Of a stretch of DNA of 64,000 bases, positions 20,451-31,791 are shown piece by piece; position 1 is the first letter of the stretch; each line of letters begins with the position of its first letter. This stretch comes from Fasciola hepatica (taxonomy: Eukaryota > Platyhelminthes > Trematoda > Plagiorchiida > Fasciolidae). The DNA lies in NCBI GenBank assembly GCA_948099385.1, contig CANUEZ040000020.1, positions 7,720,501 to 7,784,500 on the forward strand. The letters run 5' to 3'. The notes under the pieces were generated by a model. The model did not search any database. It worked only from the letters and a program-made list of their open reading frames with translations, and was not told the origin of the DNA. The translations under genes and the position numbers were made by a program.

Positions 20451-21991
20451 AATGCAGGAACAGAGCGTGAATAGTGTCCACAGATGTGGGCCAGAATGAT
20501 CGACAGTCCTCCATTGATCCGCGTCAGCGGTAACCGATCTCAGTCTAACGCTGTGAAGGACGCCAGGTTAGTCGGTACCGATTTCGTGTGAGAAATTCGT
20601 ACTCCCCAGGAATAGTCTATGATCAGAGCATAGTTGAATGAGTCGGTCACCGTTATCAACCCTATCGGCTGGAACGCCAAATCGGCCTCTCATATTCCTC
20701 TTCGTCTCGTCTAGGCTCCCAACATGAGCATTGAAATCATCAGCAAAAAACCTTTATTTCCGTAGAGCGCACGCTGCGGAGAAGTTAGAACAAATCGTGG
20801 TAGAATTCGTCTTCAGTCTCAGGAGAGCTACAGTTGGTACATGCATGCACAGAAACGACAAACAGGCATCGACGCTTCATTTTGCATCTGTTTGCATGCA
20901 CAGAGACGACTGCTGACTGGAATCCAGTCGCGCAGTGCACGCTTAACTTTAAAGTTCAGAGCGATGCCGACGCCAGCCTGGCCATGATCACTAGACACCA
21001 AATAGTCTGACATGCGAAGAATGAAACGAGAAGCCAGGCCGAGTACCTGTGGAGCGAAGGATTAACATTGAAATCGGATCTCGTGTACGCATTAGGCAGA
21101 CAACACAAGTTTTAAGTGTTTCAACATCACTAGATAAAACAGTCTGTTGCCCCGTTTGGTTGAATGTGGGGACTTTGAAAGCAGCTAAGTGAAGACTGCT
21201 TAGGTCTGAGAATCTATTCTCCATTTTCCCGCTTCCAAGTTGTTGCCCTTACGGAGAGTTACAACTCCTCGGTCACAACTCATTGTGGCTTCTCGTATCC
21301 ATTTAGAATTGGGATGTGAGAGCTGAAGAGCAGAGATATCAGAAATGTTTCTCGAGGGGACATGGGAGATTTCTGTGCGAACCATACTTCGCGGCTGCCC
21401 ACATCGCAGAAGGGTTTTCTTCGGGAACCCCAACCAGAGTCTTTGACTCAGATGTCTGACCCAAAAGGTAACACGAAGACGTGACCGAAGTACAAGTGAA
21501 GCAACTTCTGGTTTGTTACGCGAGACCCGAGTGCTTCACGCATTCTACCTCGTCTTCGCTGGTGCTAAATTATCGGTCTGCATTTCCAATTCAGTCCTTA
21601 AGTCCATACTCCCAATGGAATAAGCGGAACGAGGACGGGGCAGTATCCTTTTGGGCTGAGGGCTGTTCACCTCTGACGGACGACAGCTGCCCAATGAAGT
21701 ACGATGACTTCTCACAACGTTGAAGGAAACTCCAGGTACTCCGCTCCTACGTCCACCTGGTGGATGTCTTTTGACCGTTTAACTGCTTTTCTCCGTGTTT
21801 ATTCGCCGGAGTGTCCCGTTCAGGGGCGTAGTGAACAGAACTATATGTTGCCCACCAACTGGTTCAGAGACTGGACTTTGCCTGGCCTCTACCCATTGAC
21901 CTATCAGGCGTGATTGTATCTCCGGCTTGAGAAAGTCATCCTCTATAGCTGTTTAAGTCATGGAGGCACGTAAACCAGCGCACTTCGTCGG
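19509..21991. repeat. Right copy of the 2.48-kb near-identical direct duplication
   Basis: Partner of 12694-15176, same strand and order, offset 6815 bases. On its left the RTE-1 sequence continues into RT; on its right it continues into plus-strand RTE-3-like sequence. Confidence 0.93.
20515..21991 (-). pseudogene. RTE-2 leader and endonuclease, decayed (right duplicate)
   Basis: Near-identical to 13700-15176, with the same order of leader, SLHLAAFKVPTFNQTGQQ (near 21185), GQAGVGIALNFKV (near 20970) and DNGDRLIQLCSDHRLF (near 20645), and the same stops. One visible difference is GQAGVG here against GQADVG in the left copy; the family norm is Gly, so the left copy acquired the change after duplication. 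Confidence 0.7.
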
Positions 21992-22980
21992 GGTGCAGGC
22001 TCGTGTATGTACCGACCAATGTGACTGATAATGCAATGCGAGATGGATTTTATGACACCTTAGAAGAGGTATCCGTTTTCTAAGATGTGACACTCTTCGT
22101 CATATATGACTGGAGCGCGCGAGCAGATCCTGCCGATGAAAGTTTGGACTTCATCAACGGGATGAGAACAAACAACCCCCAATGAATTTGACCGACGCCA
22201 ATAGATTGGTCGTCTGCGACGAGACTGAAACACTGAAAAGGCATTTACTGCTCTGGCAGTAAAACGATGGTCACATCAAACTGACCATATCCTAGTACGA
22301 TTCCGTCCAATTTTGTCTGCGGAGAACTGCCGAGCGCACCGCGAAGTGACGGAAGACCTGAACGGTATAGATCGCGTCTTTATGTGTGCCCAATTCAGAA
22401 CCCATTTGTCTACGCACCATTAGGTTTCACCGCCTAGTGGAATCAATGTCTGGGCGCTGGAAATGCGGGAAAAGTGCCGGACGCTATCGAGTGCCATCGC
22501 GACCCAGCTACCTACCATAAGTAGCGTGAAGATGGAACCTGAGTGAGCGCAGTTGGAGAAAACGGGAAGCTGCGAATATCAGGAGGTTGGAAGTGTTTGA
22601 CCCGTGGTGTTTGCCGCGAATTCTTTGTACAAACGGGCAGAAGACTATCAAAAGACGAAATAAAGATATGATCCTCCGACACCAACTTTCTTTCACCCTT
22701 AAACGTCGTCGACTGTGGTGGTTCGACCACTTATCCCGGCAATTTGAAGCGGCACTGTTCAGACAAACGCTCTATTGTAGACCATATCCGAAATGGCGCT
22801 GCCGTCTTGGGGACCATCTTAAAACATGAATGAGCAACATCAACGAATTGCGGCGCTTACACCTAGTCTGTATAAGGGCACAAAAGTTGGGTCGCTGCTT
22901 ACACAAAACCTGGATCCAACCACCGCGCATGGTACGTGATGATCTGCGATATCCCTACCACGATATGGTCGTGTGGAAGT
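21992..22980 (+). pseudogene. RTE-3 LINE, endonuclease and RT C-terminal remnants
   Basis: Just past the duplication edge the plus strand gives VYVPTNVTDNAMRDGFYDTL (about 22010-22070), equivalent to the YAPT...D.FY segment of RTE endonucleases, then a decayed stretch, then the RT C-terminus from 22587: RRLEVFDPWCLPRIL, RRRLWWFDHLSRQF, RQTLYCRPYPKWRCRLGDHL to a stop near 22829, and a legible tail WIQPPRMVRDDLRYPYHD (near 22915-22965). The catalytic RT core is missing. The wording matches the minus-strand element at 23300-26090, so both belong to one subfamily. Confidence 0.7.
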
Positions 22981-23299
22981 AATCCGTTCGGACGGACTGT
23001 TCCACGTCTATGCGGCAGCAACGAACTTCCGGCCTGATAGAAAGATGCTTCGTTAGCGTAGCATACATCAGATGACCAAAGTATTTGCTGAAGAACGTCC
23101 TACAAGGTTTCATTGAGTTATGGCAGCGGTTCATGTGTCCGAGGCCAGTTGTCAGAAGGTGGATGTCGTGTGATCACACGTCGGTAGCTGCGATGGACAT
23201 TAGTACTGAAGGAAACAAACGGTGATTTCTAGAAATGCAGCGGGAGCCTATCATTATTCGTGCGTCGAGAACCAACGCTGCTTTGACCTCAGACCACTC
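22981..23299. other. Spacer between the two facing RTE-3 copies
   Basis: About 320 bases without a recognisable frame. 3' untranslated remnants of one or both flanking RTE-3 copies are likely here by position. Confidence 0.35.
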
Positions 23300-23339
23300 G
23301 GTCTTACTTTTACTTTTACACGACTATATCCTGATACAG

Positions 23340-25092
23340 GATAAGTCAGCTCCATGGATATTGCGGATCATCGCCGACCATGCGCGGCGGTTGGCTGTGA
23401 GCTCAGTGCTAACTGTCACCCAGTTTTCCATCCAGTATCGCAGGCGCTACAGGTCTTTTTCGACGGTGCTCGACCCCGTTTTCAGTTGATTACCAAGGCG
23501 ATAGTACCATCCCGTACATGGCGCACGGCAGTGTTTGTCTGGACAGTTCTGTGTCAGGTCACTGGAGTATGTGGCCGAACCACCGCAGACGGCGGCGTTG
23601 AAAGACGGAGAGTTGGCCAATGTCTCAGCATCGCCTCTTTATTTCGTCGTTTGATATCATTTCCTGCCAGTTTGTACGGAGAATTCGGCGCAGAGACCAG
23701 CGGTCGAACATCTTCAGCCTCCTGATATCTTCAGCTCGTAGTGGTCAGGTTTCACACTCGTTTGTGAGCACGGCTCGGATAGCGGTACGGAAGACGCAAA
23801 TCTTCGTTCAAAGGCTAATTTCGCTCCGGCACCATAGCACACACCAAAACTGAAAAGACGCTTTCCGTGCATTGTCAATCCTTGACAGTACTTCATCCTT
23901 CACCAAACCATTCGGAAGCAGGGCTGACCCTAGATATTAGAACGATGGTACGTACTCCACCGCCTGACCATTGATGGATAACTGCTGAGCTGACGGCCCA
24001 GGGCAAGTCGACAAAGCCTTTATTTTCGTTGAATTGACTTCGAGACCAATAGTCTTCGAGAAGTAACCAATTCGGTCCATAACTGGGTGAAATGTGGCGG
24101 GAGAATCTCCTAGCACGACAACGTCGTCTACAAACCCCAGGTCCGATATATGCATCGCTGGACTTAACTAGACACTGCGGTAATCAGCCAAGGCTTTGTT
24201 CATTGTCCAGTCGACCGCATAGTTGAACAACACCGGTGAGAGAGGGCAGCCTTATCTAACTCCGGAATAGATTGCGAACGCCGAAGGCTCTTCGCCATAC
24301 ACTCGGACACGTGCGCTAGGAGAGGCATAGTAAGCCCTCAGGATCCTTGAGAATTTGACAATACCGTCAGATTCTAGTATACCCCAGAAGCATCCGCGAT
24401 TAACCGAGTCAAAGGGATCCCGGGAATCAGTGAAGCCGACTACTGGAACTTGTAACGATGTTCTAGTACACGACGCAATGTGAAGATTTGATCCACGCAA
24501 TCTCTGCTGGGCGGAAACCCCTTTGGTTCGGTCGAGTGTGGGAGTCTCTCGCAACTGAGAAGTGATTGGATAGCAGTAGGCAGAAAATTTTTGCAGCGAC
24601 GTCAATTAAACTGATTTCCTGGTGGTTCTCGCACACTGTCTTGTCTTCTTTCTTGTGAACGGGTAACACAGTAGTCACCCCAGTCTGTTGGGAATGCCTC
24701 GCTTTCCCATATAGATCGGAACGGCACGTGGAACCTATCTATCAGTGAAGACAAGCAGGTCGTATACACTTCTGGTGGTATGCAATCCTCTCCAGCAGCT
24801 TCTCTGTTTTTCAGCTCGTTGACGACCCTGACGATTTCTGTCATACTTGGTAGCTCGCAGTTGACGTCGTACATCTTTATACTCGGGGAGGGCAGAAGGT
24901 CCGCAGTGTCGTCAGAAGGTCGAAATACTCTATCCAACGTTTGGTTTTACCTCTCTGCTCGAGGATAATCTGGCCTGCTACATCACGTAAGATGGTTTCA
25001 GGCTTGCATTGCCTATTCGAAACATTCCGAATGAGTCGAAATAATTTGCCGAAGTCACTAGTGCCGGAAGCGGTCTCCATTTTTTTTGCCAC
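23340..25092 (-). pseudogene. RTE-3 reverse transcriptase
   Basis: RT in pieces on the minus strand: the linker with SGTSDFGKLFRLIRNVSNRQ and RWIEYFDLL (25092-24920), ELKNREAAGEDCIPPEVYT (near 24800), VLPVHKKEDKTVCENHQEIS then LIDVAAKIFCLLLSNHF (near 24670-24590), NQRGFRPA, and, frame-shifted, FTDSRDPFDSVNRGCFWGIL carrying the first catalytic Asp as Asp-Ser-Arg-Asp, ARVRVYGEEPSAFAIYSGVR (near 24270), HISDLGFVDDVVVL (24150) with Phe-Val-Asp-Asp in place of YADD, and the C-terminal RRLRWFGHIL (near 23580) and YRLGNQLKTGSSTVEKDL (near 23490). Catalytic Asp residues persist, but multiple frame breaks make it non-functional. Confidence 0.78.
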
Positions 25093-25149
25093 ATATAAAG
25101 TATCTTTTACGATCGACTCTAGCCGAGCGCGAGGCCTTTCGCTGTAGTC

Positions 25150-26067
25150 TTCGGCGTTCAGTGTTTTTCACTACTCGGGCTTCTCGGGCCTTGGCTGATA
25201 GCTGCAAGATGGTCTTTGAGATTCAGTCTTTTAGACGTTTCCCAGTTCCCCCTAGCTCCTTCCAAGCAACCACCTTAATCACCTTCCACTGTTCATCCAC
25301 GGAGGACCCATCTGTTTTGCACGCTAGTTACAGTAGGCAGCCGGGCTGCGATAGCGTTGCGCGTTCCTGGTACTTCTAGGGCTGCGATATTGACTCGGCT
25401 CGGTGGTGAGTCTTTGAAGCGCGCAGACAGATGGGTTAAAAGCTTACTGATGAAGCCCAATGGGATCGCACCAAACTTAGATCTAGCTAATGCGCTGTGC
25501 GACCATAGTCTGAGTACCAGGTTAACAAACGTCTTCTGGGGTGTTCAAAGCGAGAGTTTCAGATGACTAACCTATTAGCATCGAGCGGTTTCCATTATCA
25601 CAGCGTTGGCCAAGTCCAAACTTTTCTAGGACATGGCGAGTGGACTCATCCGAGGGGCTTGTTCGTGTGTCCCAGTCACCGGCGACGGAGAATATATCAC
25701 TGCTTGGAACACGATTCACTTAACCTTGTAATTTGTCGTGGAAGTCACCTTTTGCTGTATTTTCAGCCGCATTTGTCGGTGCACACGTAACAATCGCCAA
25801 CAGATTCTGGGGAGAGCCCTTGAAGTGTGTTAGGGTCAACCTCGAAGAAATCCGTTCCCAAGAAATCAGTGCGCTGTTGGCTTTTTTGCTCAGGGTGAAT
25901 GCGGCGCCATGGTGTCCGGAATTATCCTCAAGCCCACTGTGATAGAGCCAATAGACTGCATCTACTCCCGGGTAACGAACTTCCGAAAGACAAGCAATAC
26001 CAACCTGGTAATCATGTAGTGTTCGCATTGCAATATTCTGGCTACCTACATCTAGTAGCGTCCTCAC
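25150..26067 (-). pseudogene. RTE-3 APE-like endonuclease
   Basis: Opens MRTLLDVGSQNIAMRTLHDY (26067), then ACLSEVRYPG with the catalytic Glu, YWLYHSGLEDNSGHHGAAF, ISSRLTLTHFKG and VTCAPTNAAENTAKGDFHDK (to 25720), equivalent to YAPTN...FY of the family. The following AGDWN region is frame-shifted: the minus-strand reading near 25680 (PVTGTHEQAPRMSPLA) corresponds to it only loosely. Upstream frames (26343-26083) belong to the 5' leader. The second half of the domain is poorly legible. Confidence 0.7.
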
Positions 26068-26090
26068 ATTCCAAAAGAATGTCTATTTTC

Positions 26091-27009
26091 TACAGTAGAG
26101 GGCTCCAGCTCGCTGTCTTGTCACCTCCACCGCTGAGATACGAGGTGCATCGCTTATCGGGGACTCCGCAGCATGCTCAGAGCGCGTAAATTCACAATAC
26201 TTCATGGGGAGTCTTGGGAACAGTGATACGAAGCGGTGTCCCCTGCACTGTTCGGGACTTAAGTGAGATTCGGTAGCCCAAGCTGGTCTTTTTTCGTTCG
26301 AGAACGTGCCTCTAGCTTTTGGATATCTAAGTACAACCTGCAAGACAACAGGGGCAACGGCCTTATCTGGTGGCGGGCCGCATGGGCCCCGTTACAATGT
26401 AGTAAACAGACATATGTAGTACTTTAGAAGGCAAAACGCTAGTCAAGCAAAAACCCACCAAATCCTCAGGCATTGCCGCTGCTCGTCCAAGCCTACTTTA
26501 TTCAAGACTAACCACGGGCTTGGTGGTTGTACCCCTATCCGCTACCTGGGGACGCGCCCAGTATCATGCAGCTCTGCACGAAATCAGTACAACCCCGACC
26601 ATTCAGTTGTCACGATATAGGTGAAGATAATGAGTCCGTGATTTCACCAGACTTGAGAATAATTACATCGGTTTTAGAGTACGCTTCATTCAAAGCATTT
26701 ATATTCATGAGCCGTATTAATGGCCTAACTGCTGCAGTATTGTTATACCGAAGGAGGCGGCACACACTTGACACAATGTCTCAACCCACCGAGACTCGAT
26801 AACACGAATTATTTGACGTTAAAACGCCACACACGGTGAAAGCACACGACTAGATGGACAAAACACAGTCACAAACACGATGACGAATTAAAAAAACTGT
26901 ACGGAAACGCAGAGCACGAGTCCATGTAAACTCACGAAAAAAAATCACGGGACACAAACACAATCGCGGACGATCAGTGATATCTGCGGCCTCGCGGAAT
27001 CAATGACGA
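26091..27009. other. RTE-3 leader and unassigned flank
   Basis: 26091-26480 is probably the 5' untranslated leader of RTE-3 by position and by an open minus-strand frame running into the element. From 26500 on I see no domain, tail or RNA gene. Confidence 0.35.
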
Positions 27010-27110
27010 GCGATCGACAGGGGCCAAGCCTCCCAAACCCGTAATCGCACAATGCAAATGGCCTTCGGTCGGTCCTCAACGCGAAAACAAGGCGTAAACT
27101 TCAATGGTAT
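27010..27110. repeat. Diverged direct repeat, unit 1
   Basis: Words such as CCCGTAAT, then TTGCC/GGCCTTCGGT and ACAAGGCG recur in the same order at 27418-27518, 408 bases downstream. The class is unknown; the similarity is moderate. Confidence 0.45.
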
Positions 27111-27417
27111 TGATTCGAGAACGATTATGCGGCAACGGAGCACGCATAGACTCCCGAAAACGCGGAGATGATAGGAAGAACATGGGACTGTATGAAAGCC
27201 TGTACTCGGAACGAGGCAAAGATCAAGTTGTGGAAGCATTGGAGTCGAATAAACAACAAGTTAGGACATAAATTCAAAGTCCCTTCAGTAGACTGTCATC
27301 CATCATATAACGGATTTCTTCGTTGCCTTTGAGTCTCCACTAGCTCTGTTCTGGAATGTAAAACGAGAGGGAGCAAGTTTATAGGCGCCTACTCAAAACA
27401 TCCGCTACGGTTTCGAC

Positions 27418-27518
27418 CTCGTGACAGCCCGGGCCGAAACTACAAAACCCGTAATTGCGCACAGAAAATTGCCTTCGGTTGGCTCACATCTCGAACACAA
27501 GGCGCGGACTTCGTTGAT
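27418..27518. repeat. Diverged direct repeat, unit 2
   Basis: Partner of 27010-27110 (CCCGTAATTGCGCA, GCCTTCGGTTGG, ACACAAGGCGCGGACTTC). Confidence 0.45.
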
Positions 27519-30339
27519 GCTAGCCCTGTAATGTGAGAACAGAATTAGACTGGTTACCGTCAATAATTTACTCGGGCACGATCGGTCCAAGCAACACACA
27601 CTGTGAACTCACCGTTCAACTCCAGGAACACGATGTAATGTCCATGTTGATTGAAAAATTCCTCTTCTGCTCACATTCCCATACTCTATGACCAATTTTG
27701 GACTGCCTTCTCCAAACTAATTCATGCTAACACTGTTTTGTAGTCGACAATTATTCTACACTTGGCGCACTTACTTTTAATTCTTATGGTTGTGCTTTCT
27801 TACTGAGATTACTTTGAGGACAGTTGGTACGGTAGTGGGATGCACTGATTCAACACAATTTTGTTTTACTACTCCTCGGTTTCACTTTCTCGCTCACGTC
27901 GACTGACCGTAGACGTTCAGCTCGTTTACGCTGATTTTTGGCCGCCACGCTCAGGAAATTGTTCTTTGGGCCTGATTAAGCGTGGAGAATTTGTTCTATT
28001 TGTTTGGACTTCAGGACAGCTATTTATTATTTACTCTTTTTGGCCAACTGTTCCCCTTTGTACAGAATCTGTCCTATTTTTGACTACCTTTTTGGCTGGA
28101 TAGTGACTGAGGCTCACTGTCAAAGGTATGATCAGGTTTTTACTTATATTTTTACTCGCTAATAATACCGTGGAATTTGCAGAGCAATCGTGTTCTTGAT
28201 TTGGGCTCTGCATCGATTTAGGCTACTTGTTGCTTTGAGGCTCCAAGGTGCTATCCAGAACGAGTGAGGCTTGTTAGTCGGTGAATTAATAATTGAATCG
28301 TTGGTCAAGCTTCACCCGGACCAGGACTTGAGCGTTTTGGTCGTTACACACGACGACCATGAATTTCTGAAGACCAGCCACAGCGAGAACACAGTACGAT
28401 CCAGCAACCGCAAGTGTATTATCAACTCCTGGGTTCTCATAAACCTAACATTCGTAAGGTTTTTAGTCTGGCGTCCGGGCCCCTCCTTCAGCATTGTGTC
28501 TGTACTCCACCTCCAAAATATCTTCCGTCTGTATCACGTCTAAGCTCTGAGCCGTCTTCTTTTCTGGAACAAAGTGAAGAACAGATTTTATTGGCGACCG
28601 GTTCAGTCCGTTCGGCCAATAACGCTTTCGTGCTTTTACAGCCCATGTAGTATTCCTCACATGCTTAAACTATCCGCCTGTAACCTCTGCACTTTCTTCC
28701 TTTTCACCTGTCAGAGGTGAGGGGTCCGAAAGAAAGAAGAAACGTGGATGACCTTCCAGAAGAACCCCCCTCTCAACCATGGCTAGCCTTCTGTGTTGTT
28801 CGAATGAACCCTGGTGAGTGGTTTTTCCCCTCGTGCCTCTCTGAAGATGCGCAGTTGTTTTTTGGTTTGTCGGTCATGCTCACTGGCCATTATACCTTCA
28901 CTGCAGTCTGCGCCTTCTATAGTGTGTTCTTTACCGAGCGTATTCGTCCACGCCGTGTGTGTATGTGTATGTGTGGTGTTACTCGTCGGTTCGCGGCTAT
29001 CTGAGCTGATGTGCGATTCGCTGACATTGCTGTCCGTTTTAGACGGCCCACCTCCTGGACTACTGAGCCGTCAAATTTTTCATCCCATCGGACGTTCTGA
29101 TAACGTGAGTTCGGTTGTCGTACTCCACACAAACCTGGACACTACGGCCCACCGCTAGCCTGAGTGATAAGCTAGGCGCGACACTGTACCACGTGTATAC
29201 CGGCCACAACCGACACAAGTCAAACGGGTGTGTCATCCGTACCATTTACATAATCTGTGAGAGCAAACTCGTAGAAATCCTGCATGAAGCAGCCAGCAAA
29301 GTCAGGAGGGCAGCAGGGAAACAGCAGTTGGAGATCATCACAAAGATATCCAAATGGCGGAGAAAAAATCGAACTTCGGTGAAAAGAGTGAATGCAAATT
29401 ATTCGAAAACTAAAACATACTGTGGTAGGCTGATGTCAGCGTTGGATTCTGTGGCTTCCAATGTATATGAAAAGTACCTTATAAATAAACGATCGCCCGA
29501 ACAAGTACACACCACGCCACTGATGAACTTGTAGCTACCTCGATCGTTTTGAGAAAATGTACTTTTTCTGGAAATGGTTTTTGACGTATCCTCTCTGTTG
29601 TGCACTTTTAACTGAACTGACCTTCACTTGTTTTCTGCCAACCCCACTCTCGAAACCTGCGGGTTTTCACCGGCGGCACGCCGTAGGTTCGCCTTTCCCC
29701 TTGCAGCTGCGCCGTTTTGCTTCCGTTTTATTTTTCGTATAGGCTCTGTTCCAGGGCCATGGTGTATAGAATGCACCACCGCGTCCATCTACCACATCCA
29801 GTCTACTCCATCCATTAGGACGAGGTGACTTTACTGGTAGTTTGCTGCGAGACCTGAGGGAAGGCACTTCCACGAGCCGCCAGCCGAACATCTAATACAA
29901 ACTCTGGAGTGCTATAATGGAGCCACTGAAGACAGGGCACATCTTTAGCCATATGGTTAAAAACGTGCTCCACAGAATATGCTTTATCACTGAGAAAGGC
30001 GGTACTGTTGTCCTATTCCAAGTTGAAGACCAGATGAGAGGCTTTCATATCCACCTTTTGGTAGACTGGATATACATTCTCCACAAGGTTTCCCATGACA
30101 ACTTCCAGGGGGAATGAAGATTCAAGCAACATCAAAGCACTCCCTTGGAGAAGCCAGAGGTTATGTAAGCTGGTTCTACCACCCAAATTGACCTGAGGTT
30201 TGGCATTGCAAGGCAGACTTATCAGGCATGCTATTTCTCAACAAACAGTACCGCGAGGGAGCCCATTGCCAGAGTCAGGGCTCGAGAGGGTGTCTGGGAA
30301 AACGAGGAGGGTATGACTGTGCTGTAATAACTGTAGGAA
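27519..30339. other. Unassigned DNA
   Basis: Nearly 3 kb read on both strands without a recognisable gene. The longest frame is 29115-29534 plus (139 codons), rich in Lys/Arg/Ser, with no domain that I know. A short (GT)n-like run is near 28955-28977. This could include exons of an unknown gene, intron, or very old repeat. Confidence 0.35.
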
Positions 30340-30720
30340 GATGAGGGTTTGATCGACACATCCACGACGGGAGTGCCGATCTTGTACATATCCTTGATCT
30401 TCTCAATTCCTTCCCACCTTTATCCTCTGACTTACCGTCCTTTCCTCTGCTTGGCTCATCGGACCACTGCCTTATCCCTTGCTCCATCATCTTTTCTCCC
30501 CCGGTCCTTCAATGTGCCTTCAGAAGCACCTATTGGTTCTGTGATTTAGTCATCTGGAGTGTTTTTCACTATTTTCTGGCCTCCTATCCATGGAGTGTCC
30601 GAAGCTTTACTTTTGACGTTTCCGCCTCAGTTTCAAAGTTTACTGAGACTGTTCTACAGGGCATGCTTTTTATTCTGCTCTTTCAAACTCAGCCAACTGG
30701 GGTTATTTGAACTTGAGCTG
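30340..30720 (+). pseudogene. LINE endonuclease C-terminal fragment
   Basis: The plus strand reads RIDTSTTGVPILDLF-like wording near 30350 (frame-shifted), then SIPSHLYPLTYRP, a GSSDH motif (near 30450) equivalent to the catalytic SDH end of APE-type LINE endonucleases, and SVFHYFLASYPWS with a KFTETVLQGM-like segment near 30640. This matches the domain end and start of linker in Jockey/CR1-group elements. Several frame changes. No RT follows; the next sequence is a different ORF1-like remnant. Confidence 0.55.
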
Positions 30721-30879
30721 TAGACTCAAATGTTTGAGTTCCCTTGCTGTCTCCATTGTGTTATCATTTAGGTGGTACGCCGTGTGGTTTTGCCTACACT
30801 TCTATCCATTAGTCTGCCCATTTTCATGGGTTAAATATCTGATACTATCGGAGATGATGAGACCATGCCCATGTTCCAG

Positions 30880-31740
30880 AATGGGAGCTCACCCGAGGGC
30901 GCGCCGTGTGAGGGACGCTCTGGAGGCCACGGATACAGAACAGCTGGGGATGAAGATGGCAGCTCTTGGAGCGGAGAGAGCCATCCACAAAACCCTCAAG
31001 AGAACCCCTTTCCTTAAATCAGCTGCTAGCCAGATTATAGCTGTACCAGTAGAACTAATTTTAGACACTGCGAAGAAAATGAAAGCCTCGGCAGCAAGCG
31101 CCGAACCAATAGTTATATAGGGGAGAGCTCCAAAAGGTGGAAATGCAACGCACCTAGCCCTAGAAATAATGAGAACGCTCGTGGATTCGCCTTCTCCAAA
31201 CCCTGCCAAAATGCTCCCGGCCGATCTCCAAGAGGCGCAAACAGATATCGCGTTTCACCCTGAAAGTGTCTTCGGAGGAACAGGCAGCCAACCTGATAGC
31301 ACAAAAAGAGACTAATAAAAGGCCCCATACTGGGGGCGTGAAGTGGAACGTGACCGCCTATTGCAAGCTTGTCAGGTAGCAAAGCCACACACTGCCCCGA
31401 CCGTAATGGCAGACCCCATATTGCAAGTATCTTCAGTGGTCTGTCTTACTAGACATGAATCCACCTGACAGTCGAAAACTGGGGATCCCGGTGAGTCACA
31501 TTCCGCTGCGGACACTACGGCCTGCACAGTTTTTCCAAATCTCATCTGAACCCCAATGGCTTCCGGCTCATCCATTGAAATAGCTTCGGTAGACGTAGGG
31601 ATGCTCCTGAAGCAACTACCCAAGTCACTCTAAATTATACAAAAACAGAGAGCAGACATCAAGAGAATACCTCCGAAGAGGCCGCAGTCTCATCCAAAGT
31701 TTGAACCCAACCAACAGGAAGGTATTCATGGGTCACCCCA
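30880..31740 (+). pseudogene. Possible CR1-like ORF1 or gag-like remnant
   Basis: A plus-strand frame rich in Ala/Lys/Glu (RVRDALEATDTEQLGMKMAA, AIHKTLKRTPFLKSAASQII, to a stop at 31118) continues with few stops (ATHLALEIMRTLVDSPSPNP) to about 31320 and less clearly to 31740. The helical, charged composition suits a LINE ORF1 N-terminus, and a CR1-like element lies on the same strand from 34.4 kb. No RRM or zinc knuckle was identified, so the call is weak. Confidence 0.3.
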
Positions 31741-31750
31741 GTCCCAGTGC

Positions 31751-31751
<1 letters not shown>

Positions 31752-31791
<40 letters not shown>
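31752..31791 (-). repeat. (ATT)n tail of the minus-strand LINE
   Basis: About 13 AAT units on the plus strand, i.e. ATT on the minus strand, directly after ATACCATT(A)ATC. The same terminus is seen in the R-family copies. Confidence 0.9.

Larger units (their letters stand above)
18328..20505 (-). mobile_element. RTE-1 copy with endonuclease and RT N-terminus, 3'-truncated
   Basis: The best preserved 5' part of RTE-1. On the minus strand it holds the endonuclease (20450 to about 19385), the linker, and RT fingers to just past AGFRPGRG, then stops abruptly at 18328 within the sequence equivalent to plus-strand 8382. Loss of the 3' half is not the usual LINE truncation, so a later deletion or rearrangement is likely. 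The upper part (19509-20505) lies in the right-hand 2.48-kb duplicate. Confidence 0.85.
23300..26090 (-). mobile_element. RTE-3 LINE, near full length but decayed
   Basis: On the minus strand the element has endonuclease (26067 to about 25150), linker, RT (24937 to about 23930) and RT C-terminus (to about 23340). The order and spacing are those of a complete RTE ORF of roughly 2.7 kb. Stops and frame changes occur throughout. Its 3' end faces the 3' end of the plus-strand copy at 21992-22980. Confidence 0.8.

Noticed and set aside
29115..29534. 139-codon Lys/Arg-rich frame considered as a possible exon
   Set aside because: No domain, no clear splice signals and no neighbouring exon; a chance frame is as likely.
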